Shown piece after piece: positions 1-8,496 of a stretch of 47,162 bases of DNA (position 1 is the stretch's first letter; every line of letters starts with the position of its first letter). This DNA is from Bacteroidales bacterium. Lineage in GTDB: Bacteria > Bacteroidota > Bacteroidia > Bacteroidales > UBA932. A program made the translations under genes and the position numbers. The notes below the pieces were generated by a model. It saw only the letters and a program-made list of their open reading frames with translations, ran no database searches and was not told the origin of the DNA. The stretch covers positions 1 through 47,162 of the forward strand of contig JAFLUX010000005.1 in the NCBI GenBank assembly GCA_022508605.1, given 5' to 3'.

Positions 1-106
1 CCTTGAAAATCTTCTTGAAGGCCCAATCAATCATGGGATTGATGTACTTCGTTGGCTTGGGTGCGTTTCTCATAGTTTCATAAAGTTTAAGGGTTTGCAT
101 ATTCAT
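1..106 (-). CDS. PD-(D/E)XK nuclease family transposase, N-terminal fragment (cut by window edge)
   Basis: Only the first 35 codons lie in the window; the gene continues past the left edge. The fragment contains the segment YINPMIDWAFKKIFK, which matches the conserved start of the Rpn/PD-(D/E)XK transposase family (usually a tyrosine-hyphobic-asparagine-proline stretch followed by an aromatic and FKxIF). These proteins are nuclease-like and common in many copies in Bacteroidota genomes; their transposase role is largely by name. Start is ATG at 106, with a second ATG at 100. The catalytic residues are outside the window, so integrity cannot be judged. It marks the left side of the AT-rich accessory block. 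Confidence 0.55.
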   Translation of the reverse strand, partial: MNMQTLKLYETMRNAPKPTKYINPMIDWAFKKIFK

Positions 107-627
107 CGCCGTCTGATGAGGTGCAGCATGTTGACCTGCATCAGGAGGCGCTGGGCAAACATAGGAAATCAGGGGGAAGCCTCAAAACGAGCACTGAAAA
201 AATCCGCAAAAAGTATAAAAGAATCGTAAAATCCCCGGAAACCGTTAAAGGATTTCTGGGGATTTAAGTCAAATTAGTAAACTCTACTTCCTGTCTCGGT
301 TTGTGTACGGGACAATTTTGTCCTGACTGTATCACTTTTAAGGCATTTTCCGAAAAACGACCCTTGGTATAGCTATAAGGGGCATATTGATTAGGTGATT
401 TGGGTGACGCATTGATATAGTCAGGAATAAAAGGACTCTATACTAAATTATACTTCTCAAAACGCATCCCCTCTAAACACCCTAAACTCCGGATGCACCG
501 CTTAACGCTTATTTTCATTTCAGGAAGGATTCCTTCAATTTTGATTTTGGGCCGCGTTCGAACAAGCAAGAACTTAAAGCATTGAAGCCAAGAAAAATCA
601 ATAAGCTTTTTATTCAATCTACGATTC
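107..627. other. Intergenic stretch of about 520 bases without a recognisable gene
   Basis: AT-rich non-coding DNA between the transposase fragment and the end of the five-gene accessory operon. I see one strong inverted repeat (229-265, listed separately) and a small GGACAA/TTGTCC hairpin near 308-321. No ORF with recognisable content and no copy of the tRNA-Leu 3' end was found in it. Confidence 0.6.
229..265. terminator. Terminator-like inverted repeat downstream of the accessory operon
   Basis: Bases 229-241 pair with 253-265 over 13 positions, with one G-T wobble, around an 11-base loop. The core is CCCCGG on one arm and CTGGGG on the other, bounded by A/T bases. It lies about 360 bases beyond the last stop codon of the minus-strand operon and could end transcription from either side. 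No long T-run follows, so the terminator call is tentative. Confidence 0.4.
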
Positions 628-3159
628 TTAATACGTGTGATAAATATCTTCTATCGCGCCTTGTAAATCTGTAATTACTATTGTATCAGTAGACATAACC
701 CCTTCATTATGTCTGTACCTTAAACTGTATCCCTTGTCACCGTTTTTGCTGGTAAATTTATGAACGGTGTATAACTCCCGAGGAGGAATACCCCATTCTT
801 TGTAAAGCTTCTCAGAAATAGAAACATGAATGCGTTCAAAACCCTTATCCACCATAGACCTGATTCTGCTCAGCAAACTTCCGGAATGTGCGCCGAGATC
901 AACTTGAACTTCTTCAAATTCTCTTCGCCACCCATCCCCATTTGCACAATATCCAGGTAGCTTCTCTGGTAAATTGTTATACGATTCCGCCATATTTATA
1001 CGGGGCTGTAGATATAAAGCCGGATCACCAAAATAGTTGAATTCGAGAATCGTGGTCATTCCTTCAGGAATACGTTCCGGGTATTCTTCGGATGTTACTC
1101 CGCTCATGTATTTGATTTTGGCCCGCGATAGGGCTTCTGCAGCCGGAATACCGGAAAATAGAAGATGAAGATAGTAATTCATCAATCGGATAGAGAATCG
1201 CGCAAAATGTTTTCCTGTCGCATTCTCAATCATTTCCATACTATCATCAAAATCCCCAAAGGCGGAACGGGAAGACCCCATAAAGGAAACAGTATCCCCG
1301 TATATCGCACTGAGCAAAGTAGAGCTCTTTCTGTCGTAATCTATGAATTTGGCACCAAAACATGAAACAGTCGCAATAGACTTGATTTTACCGTGAGATA
1401 ATAATTCCGGAACAAATGCAACAGGTTGTATTCGTCCTATTTTTTCATCTTGGTAATCTCCGCAATAATGGCTGACAGAAGGAACGCTCGAGCCATGGAG
1501 AAGAAAAATTAACATATCAGACTTTGCAACCTTTGTCGCAAAAGTTTGAACACCGTTTTGGGTATACCGTCCCTTGGAATCTTGGTCAAGGGCCAGTGCG
1601 GGGCTTGTAATCATATTCAACGTGGAAAGTTCCTCCGGGAAATCCTCGTGAGACATAACCGGAATATCCTGTATCATATATGCTCCCACTTCCATAGCAT
1701 TCCTGCAGGTTGTCATTAATGGCGAATCCACGGCAATACCCCCTTCTGCAAACGCCGCTATAGACCTTTCAAGATATGAATAGATATCATCCGTTATTGA
1801 CGTCTTCATATACCCGTTTTCCAGAGGCAATCTTCCAACGAAATAACGGGGTTTTCCTATACTGCCACTTAACGCATCCAAGCTCAATTCGTTTTTGCTG
1901 TTTATTTTTATGGAACTAAGCTCGTAAGCATACGGCAGGTCTGAATCTACGGTATTGTCGAGGCTTTTATCGTCAATTGCCTCTTTCTCAGGGTCTTGAC
2001 CCGGGTTATGGAACACAGCCATCGGAATAACATCTGTTCCGCCAATAATGAACAGGTTATTCGGAGTATCTGATGTGATCCCGGCTTTCATGCTGATGTC
2101 TTGCAAAATATCAAGATATGCATTCAAGTCCTGCCGTTCGTTTAATATATAGTCGTATTGCCCTTCTCCAAGATCAAGTAAAGAATAGGATATGCCAAAC
2201 TCTTGCAACTTGACAATATAGTCGTTCAGAACTTTCCGAATGGCCCCTGACCGGCTGTAAATATCGCCATTGATACGCTCTTTGTCTCCCGCATAATACT
2301 TGTAAGCAATCTTCCTGGTGTCCGTAAAAATTATACCCGGTCGTGATAATTTTTTCGAATTGCCGGCTGCTTTTATTTTTATGCCTTTGATGTAATCATC
2401 GGAAAATGCATCATATTTGTCAGCATCACCATACGAAACAGCGGAATAATCCTTTTTCGATTTCTTATATGACTGTTTCAGATTGAGCAGATTGCCGATA
2501 TACCGGTTGAATAAAGACGAATACATTGAATAGAACGCAAGAAAATCGTTCTTATCTATCATCTCTGTATGGTCAGCTTTGTTCCGCACTCTTGCTATTT
2601 TGGAAAGCATGCCGGTGAAGTCTGACGCATCTCCTACAACGCGAGAAGTTACAGAGTCATATTTGGCAAACAGTCTCAAAAGGGGGCCATACATCTGCTT
2701 CGCTTTCCCCAGGTCAACGGTCTGTCCGGAAACATAAATCTCCTTTTTTTCAACATCTGTCCATGCGTATTTGGGAATTGCGATTCCAGCCTCTTTGCGT
2801 ATAGCCTGATAAAGAGACATATTAAGCTCTATCTCAAGTGCAGAGGCCAACAAATTGACCAGAGATGCATAATCCAGATCATCATATCCATACAGCGGCA
2901 CTTTTGAGTCCGCTACATACGTATTCTGATACAATTTTTCAAACGTACCTATTTTAGATCTGGTTGATTCTTCAAGCCTGTCATCCTCAACAAGTTTCTC
3001 AATGCCATACCGACAATCCTTTTGTGGCTCGCTCTTATCGGCCGGATAAATTTTCTTGTTGAGAATAGAATCAACGGTCCTCTGGCTTTTGCCAAGAATA
3101 TTCTCAGTGCGTCTGTTAATGTCGTCCTGTATTTGCGAGATGATATCTTTGTAGTCCAT
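628..3159 (-). CDS. Cytoplasmic C25 (gingipain-like) caspase-fold protease with possible HEPN-like N-terminal domain
   Basis: 843 residues, no signal peptide. The C-terminal half looks like the peptidase C25/caspase fold: a beta strand ending in LLHGSS gives the candidate catalytic His555, a strand ending in ATVSC gives the candidate nucleophile Cys600, and NYFGDPAL near 708-715 matches the end of gingipain-type domains. Known gingipains are secreted; this one has no export signal, so it should act inside the cell. The N-terminal helical part (about 85-230) holds RNKADH (192-197), an R-x4-H motif as in HEPN ribonucleases, after a helix rich in Leu/Glu/Ala. Residues 242-247 (SYGDAD) recur in the neighbouring ATPase. 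The gene is last in a five-gene operon and starts 3 bases after the AAA+ gene. Both active sites are read from motifs only; CHAT is the main alternative family name for the protease part. Confidence 0.7.
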   Translation of the reverse strand: MDYKDIISQIQDDINRRTENILGKSQRTVDSILNKKIYPADKSEPQKDCRYGIEKLVEDDRLEESTRSKIGTFEKLYQNTYVADSKVPLYGYDDLDYASLVNLLASALEIELNMSLYQAIRKEAGIAIPKYAWTDVEKKEIYVSGQTVDLGKAKQMYGPLLRLFAKYDSVTSRVVGDASDFTGMLSKIARVRNKADHTEMIDKNDFLAFYSMYSSLFNRYIGNLLNLKQSYKKSKKDYSAVSYGDADKYDAFSDDYIKGIKIKAAGNSKKLSRPGIIFTDTRKIAYKYYAGDKERINGDIYSRSGAIRKVLNDYIVKLQEFGISYSLLDLGEGQYDYILNERQDLNAYLDILQDISMKAGITSDTPNNLFIIGGTDVIPMAVFHNPGQDPEKEAIDDKSLDNTVDSDLPYAYELSSIKINSKNELSLDALSGSIGKPRYFVGRLPLENGYMKTSITDDIYSYLERSIAAFAEGGIAVDSPLMTTCRNAMEVGAYMIQDIPVMSHEDFPEELSTLNMITSPALALDQDSKGRYTQNGVQTFATKVAKSDMLIFLLHGSSVPSVSHYCGDYQDEKIGRIQPVAFVPELLSHGKIKSIATVSCFGAKFIDYDRKSSTLLSAIYGDTVSFMGSSRSAFGDFDDSMEMIENATGKHFARFSIRLMNYYLHLLFSGIPAAEALSRAKIKYMSGVTSEEYPERIPEGMTTILEFNYFGDPALYLQPRINMAESYNNLPEKLPGYCANGDGWRREFEEVQVDLGAHSGSLLSRIRSMVDKGFERIHVSISEKLYKEWGIPPRELYTVHKFTSKNGDKGYSLRYRHNEGVMSTDTIVITDLQGAIEDIYHTY

Positions 3160-3162
3160 ATA

Positions 3163-4245
3163 TCAAATTGCTCCTATAGATTTGAGGTCTTCCAAAGGAA
3201 CGGCTATATCGTCAAGTGTCAGCAGGTCGTAGTCCGCTTTCCTATCATTAGCCATTCGGGAAGAAGCACGCGACCGAATTGTTTCAAAAAGAGACCTTAC
3301 CGTTCTTGCGTTAGCAAAACGCTTGTTTCTATTCTTATGTGATTCAATTATTTGCAGGAGTGCAAAAAGACGGGCTCTTGCAGCTTCGGTGATTCGATAA
3401 TAGTTTTCTTCAGAGAACTTCAAGAATATATGAAGCATATCTTCTGAGTTGTAGTCATCAAAATGGATATCGTTTTTAAAGCGGGAGGCAAAACCAGGAT
3501 TTGTTTGCTCAAGAAATTCATCCATCTCCTTGTCATAACCTGCGAAAATGACAATGAGCTTATCCCGGTAATTCTCCATCAGCGGGGTAAGTGTATCAAT
3601 CACTTCTTTGCCCGGGCTGCCATTGCTTCCTTTGGCATTCAAAAGCGAGTATGATTCATCTATAAAAAGAACCCCACCGAGAGATTCCAACGCCGCCAAA
3701 CGAGCAAACTTCGATGAAAAACCCACCCATCCGGAAGTAATGGATGAAGCATCCATCTCTACGCAACATCCTTTTTCTATAATACCCTCTTCTTTCAGTA
3801 CGCCCGCAACAATTCTGGCGACTGTGGTCTTTCCTGTTCCCGGGCGTCCTTTAAAAATGCAGTTGAATGGTGATATTATCTGTAAATCAGGATGATTCCT
3901 TTTCCTTACTATTTGGACATTATAGTCAATAATATGATTGCGGAGCTGGTTTTTGACCGAATCCATACCCACCAGAGATGATAATTCATTCCAATAGTCC
4001 TTTGATGCATCATATTTGTGACGGACTATAGCTGGCCGCATTTTATCAAGCTCACTCAAAAGCGTATTAATCTCATCCCTTACTTCGGGATAGAAATCTG
4101 CATCGCCGTACGATAGTGATACTGATCCGAAGTCGCTGTCATACCGTACAGTATGAGCGACATCTTTAAGTGTGGCGCCACAGAAGGGACAGAACTTTAA
4201 TCCCTCTTGTGGCATCCTGTTGCCACAGTGTCCGCAAAAGGCCAT
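3163..4245 (-). CDS. Zinc-ribbon AAA+ ATPase of the CbxX/CfxQ (SpoVK-like) type
   Basis: 360 residues. An N-terminal zinc ribbon has Cys4, Cys7, Cys19 and Cys22. After a linker carrying SYGDAD (45-50), the AAA+ core has Walker A GRPGTGKT (133-140), Walker B VLFIDE (192-197), a pore-region-like stretch around SGWVGFSS, the arginine-finger segment NPGFASRF (249-256) and an arginine-rich sensor-2 helix near NARTVRSLFE. The family includes rubisco activase CbbX and other protein-remodelling ATPases that form hexameric rings. In this operon it sits directly before the caspase-fold protease (3-base gap), which suggests it loads, activates or restrains that protease. The zinc ribbon is the same style as in two operon partners and may mediate assembly; that is inference. 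Confidence 0.8.
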   Translation of the reverse strand: MAFCGHCGNRMPQEGLKFCPFCGATLKDVAHTVRYDSDFGSVSLSYGDADFYPEVRDEINTLLSELDKMRPAIVRHKYDASKDYWNELSSLVGMDSVKNQLRNHIIDYNVQIVRKRNHPDLQIISPFNCIFKGRPGTGKTTVARIVAGVLKEEGIIEKGCCVEMDASSITSGWVGFSSKFARLAALESLGGVLFIDESYSLLNAKGSNGSPGKEVIDTLTPLMENYRDKLIVIFAGYDKEMDEFLEQTNPGFASRFKNDIHFDDYNSEDMLHIFLKFSEENYYRITEAARARLFALLQIIESHKNRNKRFANARTVRSLFETIRSRASSRMANDRKADYDLLTLDDIAVPLEDLKSIGAI

Positions 4246-4255
4246 GGATTTTTGT

Positions 4256-4729
4256 TTATCGTGTTATCGGCAAGTCTCTTATAGTCAGCATGCGAGGATT
4301 GGCACTGGTATTGTTCCCGTCATAATGGAGTTTAATCAAAGTAAACGACGATGCATACTCATCAACATTTTTGACGACAATCCGTACTTTTCTTGCAATC
4401 CCTCTTTCGATGGGAATGACATTTTTCATTTCCCCATCGGCTTCAAAATGAATCTGATTCCGTTCATAGAAATTGCCTTCATCATCATATATTTTCCTTT
4501 CAATCACCCAGAATGCGATACTTTCCCAAGAGCTCAATCCTGTAACGATAAGGTCAATACATACATCGTTACCACGTGAAACGGCCCTCTTGACTTTCAT
4601 CTCGACTTCTGTTGCGCCACTATCCACCCTAACTTGGGCCCCGGAATAAACAAAACCCGTGATTAGCAGAATAATAGTAACAAATAGATGCTTCATTTGT
4701 TTCATCTCTCTTTTTATTAAATTAAACAT
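4256..4729 (-). CDS. Small exported protein of unknown function in the accessory operon
   Basis: 157 residues from the ATG at 4729; later ATG codons at 4705 and 4696 would give a more ordinary signal peptide. A hydrophobic segment (LFVTIILLITGFVY) is followed by SGA-Q, a likely signal-peptidase I site. The rest alternates charged and hydrophobic residues in a pattern expected of beta strands, and has a single mature cysteine. I do not recognise the family. It begins 17 bases after the Sel1-protein stop and ends 10 bases before the ATPase start, so it is embedded in the operon. It is the only member predicted to be fully exported, perhaps the periplasmic or outer-face partner of the TM protein upstream. 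Confidence 0.65.
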   Translation of the reverse strand: MFNLIKREMKQMKHLFVTIILLITGFVYSGAQVRVDSGATEVEMKVKRAVSRGNDVCIDLIVTGLSSWESIAFWVIERKIYDDEGNFYERNQIHFEADGEMKNVIPIERGIARKVRIVVKNVDEYASSFTLIKLHYDGNNTSANPRMLTIRDLPITR

Positions 4730-4746
4730 TGTTGATTGGTAGGTTT

Positions 4747-6510
4747 CTAAAAACTGTTTAACAAGATATTTTTCGCTTTCGCGTTCCCGGCATCAGCTGC
4801 TTTCTGATACCATTTTTCCGCCGCGTTTCTATCCTTTGCTACTCCTTGACCTCTGTGATACATTTCTGCGACAGGGAAATATGCTTTTACGTATCCGGCT
4901 TCAGCTAAAGGTTTCAGGTACTGAAAGGCCGTTGACATATTTTGGGGCATACCATTACCATCATAGTAACGCATTCCTAATTCAAATTGTGCTTCCTTGC
5001 TACCCGATTCGGCGGAGCGCTTTAATGTAGTTATTGGATCTTCTTTTGGTTGCGCCTGAGTGCTTATCGGCGAGGTATTCTGTGCAGCAGGTGTAGTAGG
5101 GCTTACCGAATTGCCTGATAAAGGTTTCTGTACATTACTACTTGTTTTTGAACCGGATGTGCCGGCAGGAGCAACTATGGGTTTATCCCCGGAGGATGTA
5201 TATGCCGGAGCTTCCATATCGGTGGTTTTTTGACTTTCATGGGGCTTTGCGGATGCCGCCGGGGGACTCTTTTGCTCACTGCCAGATGATTTCTGCCCTT
5301 CAGTTTGAACAGCCTGAGGTATAGATTGAATATTACCATCCTTACTGTCTTTTTGGCCCTTTGGCAGAGATAACAATATGGCCACAATCGCTACGACTAT
5401 AGCAGAGAGTCCGATATACTTTCCAGAAGGGCCACTTCCGCCATTATTATTTACATTTGCAGTACTTGATGAAGCGACAGCCGGCTTGGGCCCCACCTTG
5501 CCATCTACCCTGTCACGCAGTGGCTGAGGGATAGGAGCACGGTATGATACGGCTACTTCTACCGGCTGTTCTTCCTTGAAGCCGAATAGGTTCTCCAAAT
5601 AAAAGTTTACATCTGACGAGTTGCTAAGCTTATGGATTCCCTTGGTCTTTAAGATAAAGGCGATTGTCTTACTCAAAGATTCAAGAAGGTAAGAGCAATT
5701 CTTGGCCTTGGAATAAAAAGTCTCAGCCGCTTCAGCATCGTCATTCAAAATAGCCCCTGCTGCCTGTAAAACATATAGGTTATCCTGCGCCTGGGTCTCC
5801 CAAACCGCCAATTCCCTTAAGAGTTGTTCTGCCTTTACTCTTTGACCATTTTTCAAATAAGCCAAGTTCGCCCAGAATGTTCGCCAATAGATATCTTGTT
5901 CTTGCTCACAGTATTTTTTTATAATAGAAGCAGGAGAAGAACAAACAAGCAGGAGATTATAGTAGAACAATATTTCATCATAATCAGAAGCGGACATAGC
6001 CTCCAATTTGGGAAGAGCATCGTTTATCTTGACCTTATTATTTGCAACGGAAGTCTTGATAATACTGAGATTGTCATAATCCAACGCTGTCAATTCATTA
6101 TATGTTTCTGACGCGTTCTTTCTGATGTAACTCTCGATTTCTTTGCGAGTCTCTGGATTTAATTCCAACTCAAGGGCATATTCGTCAAGTTCCCGCCTGA
6201 TGGCCGGTGTAATGATTCCATTTCTAATATGCTCTGAGCAGAACCTGCGATAAGTAGCCTTCCTCTCTTTCAAGCTGAGATCGTCCAACGACTTACCATT
6301 TATAACGATTGTCGTATTCTTGTTTGATATTGTGTCGTGTGAATCATTCATTACACGACTCACGCTGATTCCATCTCCTTTTACCGCCTTTGAAGTGCTG
6401 AGGCCAATATGAGTATCATCAATCAAGGGTTCACCGCACATATAGCAATGACGTCCTTCTTGGTATTTCTTATAAGCCTCGCAATCCGTATTATTGCAAT
6501 ATTTTGCCAT
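4747..6510 (-). CDS. Zinc-ribbon, single-TM protein with C-terminal Sel1 repeats
   Basis: 587 residues. Candidate zinc ligands are Cys5, Cys10, Cys22 and Cys25. A charged helical hairpin (about 90-132, around NGIITPAIRRELDEYA) and a helical, TPR-like region (about 145-300) follow. One membrane helix spans about 365-382 (GLSAIVVAIVAILLSL). Next is a Pro/Ser/Thr/Gln-rich linker of over 100 residues (385-490), then at least two Sel1-type repeats (about 497-582; AEAGYVKAYFPVAEMYHRG and DAGNAKAKN are typical). Sel1 repeats bind protein partners. The layout suggests a membrane-anchored sensor or adaptor: zinc ribbon on one side, Sel1 on the other. Its long linker is an obvious possible cleavage target of the operon's protease, but nothing in the sequence proves this. 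Starts 9 bases after the SPFH gene ends. Confidence 0.75.
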   Translation of the reverse strand: MAKYCNNTDCEAYKKYQEGRHCYMCGEPLIDDTHIGLSTSKAVKGDGISVSRVMNDSHDTISNKNTTIVINGKSLDDLSLKERKATYRRFCSEHIRNGIITPAIRRELDEYALELELNPETRKEIESYIRKNASETYNELTALDYDNLSIIKTSVANNKVKINDALPKLEAMSASDYDEILFYYNLLLVCSSPASIIKKYCEQEQDIYWRTFWANLAYLKNGQRVKAEQLLRELAVWETQAQDNLYVLQAAGAILNDDAEAAETFYSKAKNCSYLLESLSKTIAFILKTKGIHKLSNSSDVNFYLENLFGFKEEQPVEVAVSYRAPIPQPLRDRVDGKVGPKPAVASSSTANVNNNGGSGPSGKYIGLSAIVVAIVAILLSLPKGQKDSKDGNIQSIPQAVQTEGQKSSGSEQKSPPAASAKPHESQKTTDMEAPAYTSSGDKPIVAPAGTSGSKTSSNVQKPLSGNSVSPTTPAAQNTSPISTQAQPKEDPITTLKRSAESGSKEAQFELGMRYYDGNGMPQNMSTAFQYLKPLAEAGYVKAYFPVAEMYHRGQGVAKDRNAAEKWYQKAADAGNAKAKNILLNSF

Positions 6511-6519
6511 AGATTTCAG

Positions 6520-8496
6520 TTATTCAAGTTTCTTCCCACATTCGGGGCAATATTTCTCTGTCTTTTTCATCCTTGCACCGCAGACAGGGCATTCTGACTC
6601 CTCTTGGCGTGAAGGGGCTTTCTGCGAGTAAACAGCGCTTCTGGTAGTAAACTCAAGCGCTTTATCTTGCGTATGGTCTATACGAGCCTGCTGATATCGT
6701 GCATCTTCGCGATATTCGGCTTTGTGTTCCTCTGCCTTAGCAACCTGTGCCCCGGCAACCGCTGCTTGAGTATTAGCGATGTTCTTGAGAAAATCCATCA
6801 TATCCTTTCGCTCTTGATCTTGCTTGGTCACCGCATCCTCATATATCTTGCGGGTTGCGGCAGCTGCTTCCTCTTGTTTTTTTGAACTGAAGGACTTGGC
6901 AAATTCGGATTGTGCACCGGCGTCCATTTTATCGATTTTTTCGGCCATAAGTTGCCCCTCGGAATATTCCTTGTGGATATTGGCCATATTTTCCTCGTGG
7001 ACGAGGTTGTCTTTAATAATAGATCTTTGCTGCTCAATCGCTGCGCGTCTTCTGGCTTCTTCCCTATCAAAATTCGATTGCTCTTGCTCATTCATTTTGG
7101 AATCTATGTCAAAAGCCATCTCCAATTTGGTGCGTGTGAAATCGAGGTTTTTGGATAGGCGCTCATCTTCATATTCGTCGTTGTCGCGTCGAATTCCTAT
7201 GGCTTCATGATTCAACTCTCGACTATCGCGCAGCCTTTGTTTTTCAAGCTCTATTGTGCGAGCATAGATGCTTTCATCAGAGCTTAACTTATCTAAGGCG
7301 AGCTGCGTTTGAGCGGAAATTCCCGCGGAATCCAACGCCGTCCGCCTCTGGAGTTGTTCGATTTCTGCATCAGCATTGCGATGGATTTTTTTTAGGGCCA
7401 AAGCGGTGGCAAATGAGTCAAATTCATCGTCTGACAACAATTGATCTCGATTGACTGTTCTAAGCCCTTCTTTTAGTTCCTGCTCATTTTTGGCATCAGA
7501 AACAATACGTTCATTATTCTCTCTTGCGAGCCTGTTCTGAAACTCATTCGTGCGGTGCAGAAAATCAAGTTCTTTCTCACTGCACCAAAGTTCCTGGGTT
7601 AGTTTCCGGAATCTGTCAAACTCCTCGTTGGAACATGAGACGTCAGCGATCCTTACAAAACCAACTCCCGGAGCATATTGCGGAATACTGCCAAGCCTCG
7701 CACATATACGATCTTTAGCGGCCTGTGTTATACCGTAGTCATCTATGTCCTCGTTGTAGAGTTCTTCCTGAAGTATATTGCGAACATATACAGATAGATC
7801 ATTCTGGACATCAATGAACGTGGCACTCTTCTTTTCAAGAAGGTACTGGGAAAGGAACACACTGAAATTTTCAACCGTAAGGAACATTTGGACTCCAATC
7901 TGAGCGTCCAAAACACGTGTCCGTATTTTCAGCGGAATAAACGTCTTTTTTCCTTCTGCGGTTTCGACGGAGCCAAAGAAAGCCGGGAAATTAGAATTTC
8001 GCTTCAAGTAAACAGAAATAACAGAGTTTGAGTTGAGTCTGCTTATAATTTCTTTCGCAGTCCTTTTTGAGCTGTTGATAGATTCAGGTTCATTGACTTT
8101 TGCCCCAAACACAGCTTTGACAACTCCTCTCCAGAATTTTGAGATAGAGCCAGCAACCCCGGAGAACTCTATTTTCTTGTCCATTTCGGCTTTAATCTCC
8201 CGGTCATCAACAAAGTTATAGATGCCGGAATTGATTTGGGCCGCTTCTTTCCCATCTATATAAATGAGTGCAGTGACGCCTGGTTGTACAATAATACCAG
8301 ATACGGTATTGAGATTGATGAAGTCGGCTTCACTAATCTTTCTGGCTATCTCACCAGGTTGAATCTCCCATAAAGCTTTATTATTGACATTTACTGGGTC
8401 CTCAGCTTTGTCATTAAGAGCTCTTAAATCCGTTCCACATTCTGTGCAAAACCGGTAATTGTCTGGAACTTGAGTTCCGCATTTCGGGCATTTCAT
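6520..8496 (-). CDS. SPFH/band-7-like coiled-coil protein with zinc ribbons at both ends
   Basis: 658 residues. N-terminal zinc ribbon with Cys3, Cys6, Cys17, Cys20; C-terminal zinc ribbon with Cys636, Cys639, Cys650, Cys653. Residues about 55-240 resemble an SPFH (band-7/stomatin) domain: a start strand IIVQPGVTALIYIDGK, then alternating strands and a helix with QNDLSVYVRNILQEEL. Residues about 300-600 are strongly charged and rich in Glu, Lys, Gln and Ala, predicted long coiled coil. There is no hydrophobic N-terminal anchor, so it is probably a soluble scaffold that forms rings or filaments, like zinc-ribbon SPFH relatives called virion-core-like proteins. First gene of the operon, preceded by an unusually long structured leader. 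The start ATG at 8496 begins directly with the zinc ribbon and has no Shine-Dalgarno sequence. Confidence 0.75.
   Translation of the reverse strand: MKCPKCGTQVPDNYRFCTECGTDLRALNDKAEDPVNVNNKALWEIQPGEIARKISEADFINLNTVSGIIVQPGVTALIYIDGKEAAQINSGIYNFVDDREIKAEMDKKIEFSGVAGSISKFWRGVVKAVFGAKVNEPESINSSKRTAKEIISRLNSNSVISVYLKRNSNFPAFFGSVETAEGKKTFIPLKIRTRVLDAQIGVQMFLTVENFSVFLSQYLLEKKSATFIDVQNDLSVYVRNILQEELYNEDIDDYGITQAAKDRICARLGSIPQYAPGVGFVRIADVSCSNEEFDRFRKLTQELWCSEKELDFLHRTNEFQNRLARENNERIVSDAKNEQELKEGLRTVNRDQLLSDDEFDSFATALALKKIHRNADAEIEQLQRRTALDSAGISAQTQLALDKLSSDESIYARTIELEKQRLRDSRELNHEAIGIRRDNDEYEDERLSKNLDFTRTKLEMAFDIDSKMNEQEQSNFDREEARRRAAIEQQRSIIKDNLVHEENMANIHKEYSEGQLMAEKIDKMDAGAQSEFAKSFSSKKQEEAAAATRKIYEDAVTKQDQERKDMMDFLKNIANTQAAVAGAQVAKAEEHKAEYREDARYQQARIDHTQDKALEFTTRSAVYSQKAPSRQEESECPVCGARMKKTEKYCPECGKKLE

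Noticed and set aside
545..575. GTTCGAAC sequence resembling a tRNA T-arm, possible attachment-site remnant
   Set aside because: No matching T-stem or acceptor stem around it and no match to the 3' end of tRNA-Leu(GAG); the resemblance is limited to the common T-loop octamer.
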